A DNA stretch of 64,000 bases from Anaerolineaceae bacterium oral taxon 439. GTDB taxonomy: Bacteria > Chloroflexota > Anaerolineae > Anaerolineales > Anaerolineaceae. The stretch covers positions 2,881,495 through 2,945,494 of the forward strand of contig CP017039.1 in assembly GCA_001717545.1 (NCBI GenBank). Direction: 5' to 3'. How positions within the stretch are numbered: the first letter of the stretch is position 1; each line of letters starts with the position of its first letter. Below, piece by piece: positions 17,967 to 26,803 of this stretch. The position numbers were made by a program, and so were the translations under genes. The notes beneath the pieces are model-generated. The model was not told the origin of the DNA, searched no databases, and saw only the letters and a list, made by a program, of their open reading frames with translations.

Positions 17967-18879
17967 ACTTCCACTCCTGATCGCTCAGAATCTCATTCAT
18001 CAGTTCCTTTGCGCGCATTCTGCATGCCGAATCAATTCGCGGAGGAACGCCGAATTGTTCAATGCAAATAGCTGCAGAAACATTAGCCATTGCACCGATT
18101 CTCTCCAACGAAAGATTTTTGCAGAATCCGATAAAAGCTCCGCCGGTAGAGCTATTTCCTCCTCCGGTAGGGTCAACGACATTGATATTCCTACAGCTTG
18201 GGATGAAACAACATTGCCCATTCGAAATAACGTAACTTCCCATTTTCCCATCTCTCAGAAAACCGGAACAGCAAAAAGTCTCCAAGAAAAAACTGATCGT
18301 CTCTTGAACGGAATCCGCCCCAGAAAGCCTCGCCATCTCAGTGCGATTAATAGAAAAAATGTCTTCCGGAGAAAGGGCCATACGTATTCGATCAAGGTTC
18401 TCTTCTTTCGCAGCATCCGAACTGATTTCCCACATGATCCGAAATCCATATCGTTTTTTAAGATCTCGGATCTGATCCCAAAACGAAGGTCTTGCATTTT
18501 GAAAAATATAAACGCCCTCCACACCTGAAAGAAACGGGATTAAATCTCTCGGCTGAGGCTCCAGTTTTCGAAAATGTTCGCGCCCATAAAGCGAAATCTC
18601 CAATCGATCATCATCAGTTTTATATCGGATCATATTCCGAGGCGAATGCGGATCGAGAACGGATAATCCTTCGGTTGAAATTTGATTCCGTTTGTACCAG
18701 GAACCGAAAGCCGACAGATAATCCGCTCCGACGCCAGACACGATCCCGACCGCATCGGTCCAAATCTTCATGCCTGAAAGAGCGTATACGCCGGCTCCGC
18801 CTGAAACGTCATTTACGATCTTCCCACCGGGTTCAAAGATTGAATCCCATTGGACTATTGACATAACTATATATTTCAT
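17953..18879 (-). CDS. PfkB-family carbohydrate kinase
   Basis: 308 residues. The PfkB C-terminal signature is NVVDPTGGGNSSTGGAFIGF near residue 245, with the usual catalytic Asp of DTxGAGD replaced by Asn in DPTGGGN, which is unusual. The N-terminal GGAGVYALSGMKIW motif is the family's sugar-binding GG block. It overlaps the ARH gene by 4 nt (ATGA at 18876-18879) and the phosphorylase by 14 nt. A ribokinase- or pseudouridine-kinase-like role on the released ribose or nucleoside is the natural inference, weakened by the GGGN substitution. Confidence 0.8.
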   Translation of the reverse strand: MKYIVMSIVQWDSIFEPGGKIVNDVSGGAGVYALSGMKIWTDAVGIVSGVGADYLSAFGSWYKRNQISTEGLSVLDPHSPRNMIRYKTDDDRLEISLYGREHFRKLEPQPRDLIPFLSGVEGVYIFQNARPSFWDQIRDLKKRYGFRIMWEISSDAAKEENLDRIRMALSPEDIFSINRTEMARLSGADSVQETISFFLETFCCSGFLRDGKMGSYVISNGQCCFIPSCRNINVVDPTGGGNSSTGGAFIGFCKNLSLERIGAMANVSAAICIEQFGVPPRIDSACRMRAKELMNEILSDQEWKYVKK

Positions 18880-20972
18880 TCGCTGACGCCTTCGGATTCT
18901 ACGGAAAAGCCGTCAGCCGTCATCGTGCCGCGCTCAACAAGGAATCCGGCGCCGCCTTTTGAATATTGATCGTCCTGAACCGACAGGATCATCGTTCCGT
19001 CAATTTCAGCCTGAATCAGATTCCCCGCAACGCGGAGACAAACGCTGTATAATCTATCTTCCACATAATCAAAATTTGCGGCAGCAATACAGCGGATCTC
19101 GTCGTTCCGGCGGCAGATAATCTTGATTTTTGAATATTCACTGAAGACAAGCGCGTAATACATTCGGTGCCCTGTGCTTCGTGCAACGAGACCGCCATTT
19201 TGATGCAGACTAAAACAGAGCCGGCTTGATACTACATAATCGCACCAATCCTCGGTCCCGATCGTCACGACACCGTTTCCTTCAGGATGCGAAACGCAAT
19301 AGGTATATTTAAAATCAGCGGCAAAATATTTAGCGCTTGACGCCCATGATTGGAGCCAAGACGGATTTGTATTCCAAATTGAACTCATCAGCATTCCACT
19401 CTGCCGAAAAAACTGCGGCGAGCCATTCCAATCTAACCGCAGCAGAGAGATCTCACCATTAAACCGTTCGAACGATGAGACCCTGAAACCAAGTCGAAAA
19501 ATCGGCATTCCTTCTGTCGAAGGGACCTTCCATGAGAAAAGATTGAGCCCGTTTTTGATATGTTTCGCCTCGCCGATAATTCTGCTGACAACATTTTCTC
19601 TGTTGTAATAAAGAACGTATGGCGCAATCTTCAGCTCCTGGGAATCAAGATATAACATCTCCCATAGGATCGTTTGCGTTTCGTAAAGCGTCGGGGACGC
19701 GACCGTAGAAAAATTCAGAGCAATTTCCGAAAGATCAAGCCATGTCGGCGTTGAAAAATCCGCATTAACCGAACCTCCCACCGAATAACAACAAATATCC
19801 AGCTTTCCGCCATCAGAATTAATCAACCGAAGCGGTACGTTAGGAGCGTCGTTATAAGGACAAACGGAAAAGCCTTGAAGAGCGCCGGGATAGTCAAAAG
19901 AGAATCGTTCTGTCCGTGGATTAAATGGCTTGTCGAAAAGCTTTGCCATCGCGATGCATATTTTTTTTGTTTGAATAACCGCGTCAGAAATAACCGACCC
20001 GCCATCCGAGCTGATAACCAACATCCGATCTGCAACTGGAGTTCTGAAATCAGATTTTTTATCGATTCCTTCCAAGCCGAGGCGAATCCCGTTCAGGCAT
20101 CCTACGTTCCCTGCGTTACAGTCAGTATCCCATGCCGCCGACGCCGCGATTTGAATTGACCGTTCAAAATTATCGCCAGCTAAAAGTAAAGAGGCTAAAA
20201 CCATCGCATGATTCGGAACGATATGACAACACCCGGGATAAACGTCATAACCATATTTTTCGTCGATCTTAGCGCGCGCCTGACGCCAGTCCGTTACGGC
20301 GCCGCAAATCGTTCGGATATCGTCAATGAGATACAAAAGGGTTTTATCCGAAACATATCGCATCCCAAGGTCAAACAGCTTTTCAAGACATTTCTCTTCA
20401 AACGCCATCGACTCCATTGCACCTAAGTAGCAAGCTGCATCCAACGCGATACCGTCATGACTCACTGACGCAGCTTTTCGAACCAAATCAACCGCTTTTT
20501 CAGGATCGCTCGGGCAGGCCATCGCAATTGCGTCCATAAAAATCTGCGCGCCGATCTGTTCCGCCAGAGTTCGCCCATTTACGTCAATCGAACCGCTTTC
20601 AGGCGCCTGAACACCTCGTTTCAGATTGAGATATGCCGTATGTTCGGTCGATCGGCCTGGTCCTCCCCACCAGAGGATCGTTTTATCTTCAATAATATAA
20701 TTCAGCCATGCATTTCCAAAATCCGCCGCAGTCAGATAATTCTCTGAATTCGTATCCGCAATCGCACGAAAGAAACTGAACGTCCCGGATATATCGTCGT
20801 CCGCGACGATTAACGGAACGTTACATTCCTGATGCTTATAATATGAAATCTCGCCGAATTCATCGATTATTCTTTGATAGGGCCAACCCTCGACCGGTCT
20901 GCCAAGATAAACGCCGATAATTTTCCCTAAAACGCCGGCATAGACTGTTTCTTCATATTTTCGAATATCCAT
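18876..20972 (-). CDS. ADP-ribosylglycohydrolase family protein with C-terminal beta-sandwich (paralogue 1)
   Basis: 698 residues, no signal peptide. Residues 8-335 are an ADP-ribosylglycohydrolase (ARH/DraG) domain: YAGVLGKIIGVYLGRPVEGW, the metal-binding DDDISGT at 58-64, SHDGIALDAACYLGAMESM near 171 and WDTDCNAGNVGCLNGIRLG near 281, supplying the second Asp pair. The C-terminal 350 residues look like two beta-sandwich domains, the last (VSHPEGNGVVTIG to GAGFLVERGTMTADGF) resembling LamG/DUF1080-type modules. ARH enzymes hydrolyse N- or O-ribosyl linkages. It starts 11 nt after its paralogue's stop. The modular form suggests a glycoside-like small-molecule substrate rather than a modified protein; that is inference. 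Confidence 0.82.
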   Translation of the reverse strand: MDIRKYEETVYAGVLGKIIGVYLGRPVEGWPYQRIIDEFGEISYYKHQECNVPLIVADDDISGTFSFFRAIADTNSENYLTAADFGNAWLNYIIEDKTILWWGGPGRSTEHTAYLNLKRGVQAPESGSIDVNGRTLAEQIGAQIFMDAIAMACPSDPEKAVDLVRKAASVSHDGIALDAACYLGAMESMAFEEKCLEKLFDLGMRYVSDKTLLYLIDDIRTICGAVTDWRQARAKIDEKYGYDVYPGCCHIVPNHAMVLASLLLAGDNFERSIQIAASAAWDTDCNAGNVGCLNGIRLGLEGIDKKSDFRTPVADRMLVISSDGGSVISDAVIQTKKICIAMAKLFDKPFNPRTERFSFDYPGALQGFSVCPYNDAPNVPLRLINSDGGKLDICCYSVGGSVNADFSTPTWLDLSEIALNFSTVASPTLYETQTILWEMLYLDSQELKIAPYVLYYNRENVVSRIIGEAKHIKNGLNLFSWKVPSTEGMPIFRLGFRVSSFERFNGEISLLRLDWNGSPQFFRQSGMLMSSIWNTNPSWLQSWASSAKYFAADFKYTYCVSHPEGNGVVTIGTEDWCDYVVSSRLCFSLHQNGGLVARSTGHRMYYALVFSEYSKIKIICRRNDEIRCIAAANFDYVEDRLYSVCLRVAGNLIQAEIDGTMILSVQDDQYSKGGAGFLVERGTMTADGFSVESEGVSE

Positions 20973-20983
20973 CGTTTTCCTTT

Positions 20984-23092
20984 CTATAATTTTTCGATTA
21001 GAAAACCCTCCGCCAGAATTGCGCCAGACGCAACAATAAAACCGGCCCCGCCACGGGCATAACTTCCGTCTTCACATGTAAGGAGATCGACGCTGTCAAT
21101 CATGAACCTAAGACAGCTTTCCCGGACCTCAAAACGAAGAAGGTGAGTCGAGTCAGTCGCGCAATTGAATGGAATTGAAACGATCGGGTTTAAAATTTCA
21201 TCTTTGCGAATCGCAATCATCGCCACACCATTTTTAATTATGGCAGCATAATATCGTCGATGCCCTTTCGCACGGGCAACAATACCGGCGCCCTCATTTT
21301 GCGAAAAGGTAATCCTTGATTCAACCGCATAATCTTTCCAATCCATCGTTCCGGTTGTAACAACGCCGTTTTCTTTAGGATGAGAAATAGAAAAAGTCGT
21401 CGCGAAATCAGGGAAGAATTGCTCCGCTGAGCTCATAAACGTTTTTAACCACATCGTTTCAGTTGTCCAGGGCGTCAAGTCGGGGCTCAGTTCGATCGAA
21501 CGGCCCAAGCGATACGCAATCGGCGCATCACCCCAATCCACAGAAATCAGATGCAGCTCGCCATCCAAACGATTTGAACTTGTAAGCTCAACACCAAATC
21601 GAAAAATAGCCTGGCTATTAAGTTTCGGAACGACCCAATCAAACTCATTCCTGCCATGAAGAATTGGGTATTGGGGGCTGAAATTATTCTCAACGGCTCC
21701 GTCACAGCTCAGATATTCAACAAAAAAACGCAGTTGAGGATTCGCACACTGATCAGAACGAATCACAACATGTATCTTTTGTGTCGGATAGAGCGTTGGA
21801 GAGGACAAAACTTCAAAATAACTCGTCCCATCCCGGCCTGACGATTTTTGACCAGGAAACGTTTCAACAGAGTACGCCGCGCTAACGCCCCTCGCTAAAT
21901 TTGAGTAATGCAGAACCAAGCCCTGCTTCCCGTCTTCATTCGCCAAGCGCCCATGAGCCGGATTCATCAAACAGCTCGGATGAACACCCCAGCCCTGAAA
22001 TGATCCGGGAAATTCGAAAACAAACCTTTCTTCCGGTTGGGCTACCACTTCATCCCGGAGCCTCGCCGCGGCCTTGAAAATCTTACGCGATTCAAGAACT
22101 GCGTCCGAAACGCAGCTACCGCCATCAGACGTAACCACATAAAGACGATCCGCCACAATCGAACGCAAATCTGCGCCGGCATTGATTCCGTGTAAGCCCA
22201 ACCGAATACCATTCAAACATCCAACATTCCCGGCGTTGCAATCCGTATCCCAGCCAGCGCTGCACGCAATAGATATCGACTTTTGAAAATCATCCCGCCC
22301 ATATCGCAGCGCCATCAACATGACCAGATGATTTGTAACAATTGGGCAGCTTCCCGAATATTTATCATACCCATGAACATCAGCGATCCAGTCCCGAACC
22401 TTTCGCCAATCATCCTGTTTCTCACACAGTTCACAGACATCTTGAATTAAATTTAACAACGTTGAATTTTTCACATATCGCAGCGAATCGTTCATTAAAC
22501 GATCGATATTGGATTCTGAAAAAGCTGACGATTCCATCGCAGCCCAGTAACAAGCCGCATCGATCGCTACCCCATCATGGCTGACGCTCGCAGCTTCCCG
22601 CGCCATCCTTACAGCGCTTTCAGCATCATCTGGATTTACCAACGCCCAGGAGTCGATAAAAATCTGAGCGCCGATTTGTTCGGCAATACTCCGCCCATTC
22701 CGCGCAATCGAACCGCTTTCAGGAGGCCTGATTCCGTTCAATAATCGTAAATAGGCCGTATGCTCCGTGGAACGTCCTAATCCGCCCCACCAAAGAATCG
22801 TTTTATTTTTGATAATATAATTCAACCAACCGTTGCCAATTTGTGCTGCTGAAATATCGCGCGAATATCCGTTGTCCTCTAAAGCTCGATAAAAAGCGAA
22901 TGTCCCGGAGATATCGTCGTCAGGAACAATCAATGGCACGCCGATTTCAAAATTTTTATAATAATCAACATCTCCAAAAGTCCGGCAAATCTTTTCGTAA
23001 GACCAACCCTCGATCGGTCGCCCTAAATAGACGCCGATAATTTTTCCGAGAACGCCGGCATATATTTTCTCTTTATATCGTTCAATCGCCAT
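20984..23092 (-). CDS. ADP-ribosylglycohydrolase family protein with C-terminal beta-sandwich (paralogue 2)
   Basis: 702 residues, same architecture as the 18876-20972 gene: YAGVLGKIIGVYLGRPIEGW, the acidic metal motif DDDISGTFAFYRA at 58-70, SHDGVAIDAACYWAAMESS near 171 and GWDTDCNAGNVGCLNGIRLG near 280, followed by two beta-sandwich-like regions ending in GGAGFIVASGAILAEGF. All metal ligands expected of the ARH fold are kept, so both copies should be active. It follows the second ABC permease by 2 nt. Two retained paralogues in one operon point to two related substrates, anomers, or a heteromer. Confidence 0.82.
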   Translation of the reverse strand: MAIERYKEKIYAGVLGKIIGVYLGRPIEGWSYEKICRTFGDVDYYKNFEIGVPLIVPDDDISGTFAFYRALEDNGYSRDISAAQIGNGWLNYIIKNKTILWWGGLGRSTEHTAYLRLLNGIRPPESGSIARNGRSIAEQIGAQIFIDSWALVNPDDAESAVRMAREAASVSHDGVAIDAACYWAAMESSAFSESNIDRLMNDSLRYVKNSTLLNLIQDVCELCEKQDDWRKVRDWIADVHGYDKYSGSCPIVTNHLVMLMALRYGRDDFQKSISIACSAGWDTDCNAGNVGCLNGIRLGLHGINAGADLRSIVADRLYVVTSDGGSCVSDAVLESRKIFKAAARLRDEVVAQPEERFVFEFPGSFQGWGVHPSCLMNPAHGRLANEDGKQGLVLHYSNLARGVSAAYSVETFPGQKSSGRDGTSYFEVLSSPTLYPTQKIHVVIRSDQCANPQLRFFVEYLSCDGAVENNFSPQYPILHGRNEFDWVVPKLNSQAIFRFGVELTSSNRLDGELHLISVDWGDAPIAYRLGRSIELSPDLTPWTTETMWLKTFMSSAEQFFPDFATTFSISHPKENGVVTTGTMDWKDYAVESRITFSQNEGAGIVARAKGHRRYYAAIIKNGVAMIAIRKDEILNPIVSIPFNCATDSTHLLRFEVRESCLRFMIDSVDLLTCEDGSYARGGAGFIVASGAILAEGFLIEKL

Positions 23093-23094
23093 AC

Positions 23095-23937
23095 TTATCC
23101 TTTGACCGAACCCGAGACTAAACCGTCAATAAAATATTTCTGAACACTTATGAAAAAAAGAATGACCGGAACAATCATAATAACCGCCCCCGCCATCATG
23201 ATTCCCTGATCCGACGTATATGTTCCGTTCATCGAAAGAAAGCCCAAAGTCGCTGTGAAATTTTTCTGACCTTGGAGAAAAGTAGACGTAATCATAAACT
23301 CGTTCCACGCTTGAAGTCCAACGATTACGGACACAGTAATCAATCCCGGAGAAACGATCGGGCGCATAATATTCCAAAGGACCTGCTTCGTTGAGGCACC
23401 ATCAATTCTCGCCGCTTCTTCCAATTCTTTTGGCACATTTAAAAAATACGTCCGCATCAAAAACACAGCTAACGGCATATTAATCGCTGCAAGAATAAAA
23501 CTGACGGCAAAAATATTCCCCAACAGCTTCAGCTTAGCGTAGATAAAATAAAGCGGAAACAGAAAAAGCTGAAGCGGGATCGTCATCGCAACCATGAAAT
23601 AAAGCGTGATCAGGTTTGATCGCTTCACACGTTTACCAGCCAGCACATAGCCAGCCAAAGTTGCAGCGATAAGAACGATCAGAATCGTCGATCCGGAAAG
23701 CAGGATGCTATTGATGAAACCGCGCCCAAACTTACCCGTCTTCCATGCAGTAGTAAAGTTTGTCCAATTTAAAAACGACGGAAGCGCCAACGGATTACGC
23801 GTAATCTCAGCATGGCTTTTGAAACTATTCGTCAATACCAGAAACAAAGGGGCAACTGCTGTTAAAGCAAAACAAACCAAGACAATATAAATAAATATTT
23901 TAGAAAGCGACTGTGATACCCGATAATCAGGTGTCAT
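23095..23937 (-). CDS. Carbohydrate ABC transporter permease, MalG type
   Basis: 280 residues from ATG 23937, preceded by AAAGAGG and 10 nt after the stop of the partner permease; a longer frame overlaps that gene and lacks a site. Six membrane helices. The ABC permease coupling motif EEAARIDGASTKQVLWNIMRPIVSPG (EAA loop) is near residue 190. The N-terminal LVLTNSFKSHAEI block is typical of the MalG/UgpE family. It forms the channel with the 288-residue permease for a periplasmic or cell-surface binding-protein-dependent sugar importer. Confidence 0.9.
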   Translation of the reverse strand: MTPDYRVSQSLSKIFIYIVLVCFALTAVAPLFLVLTNSFKSHAEITRNPLALPSFLNWTNFTTAWKTGKFGRGFINSILLSGSTILIVLIAATLAGYVLAGKRVKRSNLITLYFMVAMTIPLQLFLFPLYFIYAKLKLLGNIFAVSFILAAINMPLAVFLMRTYFLNVPKELEEAARIDGASTKQVLWNIMRPIVSPGLITVSVIVGLQAWNEFMITSTFLQGQKNFTATLGFLSMNGTYTSDQGIMMAGAVIMIVPVILFFISVQKYFIDGLVSGSVKG

Positions 23938-23947
23938 AAAAACCTCT

Positions 23948-24814
23948 TTAACTAAGCGTTTCAGTCCGACTCGCCCGAACATAGAAAACAGCGGCAACAA
24001 AGCCAAAGAAACTCATAAATAAACCAACGGCAGACGCCTTCCCAACTTGCAGCGCGCTGAATGCAAAAGAATAAGCGTACGTACTGAGCATTTCTGTCAT
24101 ATGTGCAGGCCCGCCATTCGTCAGCAGATAGATATAGTCAAAGGTCAGAAATGAATTAATCGTTATCATAATAAACATGAGAAGAAAAGTAGGAAAAATA
24201 TTAGGAAAATACACATATTGAAACATGTGCCAACCGCCGCAGCCTTCCACCTTTGCAGCTTCAATTTGTTCCTCCGGCGTCTGCCTGAGCGCGGCGAAAT
24301 ATACGACGGTCAGAAATCCCCAAAAATGCCAGATATCGACAGCGGCAACACCAATCAACGCTGTTTTTAAATTTGAAAGAGGAGAAGCTATTGACCAACC
24401 GATTGATTTTAAATAACCAAATATACCAGAGCGTGGATTATAAATAATATTCAGCCAAAGCATCGCGTTGGTAACTGGCGCGAGTACATATGGGAACAAA
24501 TACATCAGTTGAAAAGCGGTTCGCCCTTTTTTTATTTGAAACAGGAAAACGGAAGTAATCAACCCGATCAACACCGGAATCGTCAAAAATAATAACGTCC
24601 ATTTTATATTATTCGTCATTGAACGCCAAAAATATTTATCGGCAAACAACTCTTGAAAATTTCTAAATCCGATGAAATTCAACTCCGGTTTAATACCGTT
24701 CCAATCCGTCAGCGAAACAACGACCGTCAAAATTCCGGGGATTAGCACAACAAATAAACTAATCAATAATGCAGGGGCTATCAGCAACTTATCAATCCAT
24801 GTATTTGTCTTCAT
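23948..24814 (-). CDS. Carbohydrate ABC transporter permease, MalF type
   Basis: 288 residues, six helices. The EAA loop reads EEQIEAAKVEGCGGWHMFQY near residue 190, and the start NTWIDKLLIAPALLISLFVV is typical of UgpA/MalF-like subunits. It is followed by its MalG partner and preceded by a 150-bp spacer carrying a strong hairpin after the binding-protein gene. No ATPase gene is in the island, so the importer must use an MsmX-like ATPase encoded elsewhere, a known arrangement for this family. Confidence 0.9.
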   Translation of the reverse strand: MKTNTWIDKLLIAPALLISLFVVLIPGILTVVVSLTDWNGIKPELNFIGFRNFQELFADKYFWRSMTNNIKWTLLFLTIPVLIGLITSVFLFQIKKGRTAFQLMYLFPYVLAPVTNAMLWLNIIYNPRSGIFGYLKSIGWSIASPLSNLKTALIGVAAVDIWHFWGFLTVVYFAALRQTPEEQIEAAKVEGCGGWHMFQYVYFPNIFPTFLLMFIMITINSFLTFDYIYLLTNGGPAHMTEMLSTYAYSFAFSALQVGKASAVGLFMSFFGFVAAVFYVRASRTETLS

Positions 24815-24867
24815 ATCGAATTCTCTCCTTCAGAAGATAAAAAGCGAGAAAAAGATTCTGCTCCCTG

Positions 24868-24916
24868 ATTGGAACGAATAACGAAATCAGGTAAGATTCC
24901 TGTTATTCGTTCCAAT
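24868..24916 (-). terminator. 15-bp perfect hairpin between binding-protein and permease genes
   Basis: 24868-24882 and 24902-24916 form a perfect 15-bp inverted repeat (stem ATTGGAACGAATAAC) around a 19-nt loop. There is no U-tract downstream on the transcribed strand, so it is more likely a 3'-stabilising or attenuating hairpin that raises binding-protein expression above the permeases than a full terminator. Confidence 0.65.
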
Positions 24917-24964
24917 TTCTAAAAGTTAATCGGCTTCGTTAAATAATTTACAGATCAACAGAAC

Positions 24965-26302
24965 TTATTGCTGCGCCGGCTCTGGGATCGGAGGAACCAG
25001 ACCCTTTTCAAACTCAACCTGAAACTCTTTATCAACTCTATCAAGAAATTCGCTCACTGTCGCTTCGCCGTACCATACAGTTTCGATATCTATGAACTGA
25101 GTTTGGGTTGCGGCCGGGAAGAAAACATTTGTATAATACCCGAAATTACCGTTATTAATCGCGTCCGAAACGGACCGAACCGCTTCAGTAAAGGATTTGG
25201 AAAGCGGCCCCATATTGCTCGTATCAACAGCAGAAAGGTCTTTCAACGGAACGCCCCAATATCCCGGCCAGGCCTCTGTCATTTTCTGCATAAATTCTGG
25301 AGTCATCATCATATCCAAAATCGCAGCAGCAGCGTCTTTATGTTCTGAATTCGCGTTAATTGAAAGGGTGCAGGCTACTCCCAACGTATACAATGGATAC
25401 GGAACGTCTTTTTCGCCGGCAGGGAACGGCGCGAACCCTAAATCTTCAGCCTTATCATCAACAAAGAAAGAAGCCGCCCACTGGAAACCAATGCTTGGGC
25501 CAAAGAAAAACGGAGATTTCCCATCCGCCAATAGCTGAATTGATTCGCTGAAATTCAGGTTTATATAATCCTCGCCCCCAAGATATCCTTTATTGAACCA
25601 CTCCGCAGATTTTTCAATCGCGCTGGCAATACGAGGATTGTTCCATTTTTCTTTCCCGGTCAAGGAATTGTAAACCGCGCGGGGACCGGCAAAATGCGTC
25701 AGGAACAAAGATGAATAATTTTCGTTGACCGGTTTCCACCCCTTATTTCCGGTAACAGACGCGTACATTCCTTTATCAATAGCTTCATCCATGACCGTTA
25801 TTAATTCGTCGATCGTAGTCGGGACCTCCCAACCGTTTTCTGCCAGGACCTTTTTGTTATAGAAGATACCCATTGTACTGACAGAATTCCCCAGACTATA
25901 TAATACGCCGTTGACCGTCCCGGAATCATATAACGGAGAAAGAATTCGATCTTTCCATCCGTATTTTTCCGAATACGTGTCCAACGGAGCTAAAGCGCCG
26001 GCGTCCGCTAACGGCATGACAAATGCAGGCCCTGAACCATAAACAATGTCCGGCCCTTCCCCGGCGGCAAGCGCGACATTAATATCGTTATCAACTGTAT
26101 TGCGATATTCAATAATCAATTCGTATTCATCCTGCGACGCGTTATATGTGTCAGCAAGAATCGTATTCAGTGCTTCCTGCGAATAAGGCTCCGCGCCCCA
26201 AAACCATAAACTGATTTGTTGTTTTTCCGCATGAACGGGGAATGCGGCGAATAAGACCACGAACGACAATATTAATACAGATAACATATGGCTTTTCTTC
26301 AT
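24965..26302 (-). CDS. Extracellular sugar-binding protein (ABC family 1)
   Basis: 445 residues. A Sec signal peptide (KKSHMLSVLILSFVVLFAAF, cleavage after VHA) has no lipobox Cys, so the mature protein is predicted to be soluble or otherwise retained. The mature start ISLWFWGAEPYSQEALNTIL and the GPDIVYGSGP block are typical of family 1 solute-binding proteins for oligosaccharides and glycosides. It is separated from the permeases by a hairpin and follows yjbQ by 82 bp. It determines the imported substrate of the island pathway; the ligand is not predictable but is probably a ribosyl- or glycosyl-compound. Confidence 0.88.
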   Translation of the reverse strand: MKKSHMLSVLILSFVVLFAAFPVHAEKQQISLWFWGAEPYSQEALNTILADTYNASQDEYELIIEYRNTVDNDINVALAAGEGPDIVYGSGPAFVMPLADAGALAPLDTYSEKYGWKDRILSPLYDSGTVNGVLYSLGNSVSTMGIFYNKKVLAENGWEVPTTIDELITVMDEAIDKGMYASVTGNKGWKPVNENYSSLFLTHFAGPRAVYNSLTGKEKWNNPRIASAIEKSAEWFNKGYLGGEDYINLNFSESIQLLADGKSPFFFGPSIGFQWAASFFVDDKAEDLGFAPFPAGEKDVPYPLYTLGVACTLSINANSEHKDAAAAILDMMMTPEFMQKMTEAWPGYWGVPLKDLSAVDTSNMGPLSKSFTEAVRSVSDAINNGNFGYYTNVFFPAATQTQFIDIETVWYGEATVSEFLDRVDKEFQVEFEKGLVPPIPEPAQQ

Positions 26303-26384
26303 TTTTCTGCTCCTTTTTATCTTTTTGCATCAGGCTTGGTTGATCTGCTGAGACAAAATTCAGCGAAATCCGAACAACTTTCGA

Positions 26385-26795
26385 TTAATCAGAAAAAACT
26401 TTTACATAAACCTCCCGCTTCCTTGGCCCGTCAAACTCCAGAAAATAAATCCCCTGGGAATGCCCGAGCAGCAACTTTCCTCCCTCAACCATAAGAGATA
26501 AAGAAACGCCTATTAAAGACGATTTAACATGCCCGGCAGCATCCTGCGGCGTATCATGCTGATGTTTAAAATCAATTCGAGTTGGAATCAAACGACAAAT
26601 TTCATCTTGAATATCCTCCAAACCGTTAGGGTCCCAAAAAGATGTAATCGTTATGCCGCCTGTCGTATGCGGCGTATAGACAAGACAAACGCCTGACTCA
26701 ACCTGACTCTCTGCAACAATCTTGTTTACATCTTCAGTCAGTGAGATCATGGCTCGATTTCCGGTCTTAAATTCGATTTTTTTTCTGATTGCCAT
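26385..26795 (-). CDS. YjbQ family protein (UPF0047)
   Basis: 136 residues, full length for the family. Signature blocks: VCLVYTPHTTGGITI with the conserved His, DFKHQHDTPQDAAGHVKSS, and LLLGHSQGIYFLEFDGPRKR, the PS01314-type C-terminal motif. Members show weak thiamine-phosphate synthase activity in vitro; their physiological role is unsettled. It sits 8 nt after the SIS gene, inside a carbohydrate catabolic operon, where a sugar-phosphate or aldolase-like step would fit better than thiamine synthesis. That is an inference from position. Confidence 0.85.
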   Translation of the reverse strand: MAIRKKIEFKTGNRAMISLTEDVNKIVAESQVESGVCLVYTPHTTGGITITSFWDPNGLEDIQDEICRLIPTRIDFKHQHDTPQDAAGHVKSSLIGVSLSLMVEGGKLLLGHSQGIYFLEFDGPRKREVYVKVFSD

Positions 26796-26803
26796 GGTTA
26801 TCC

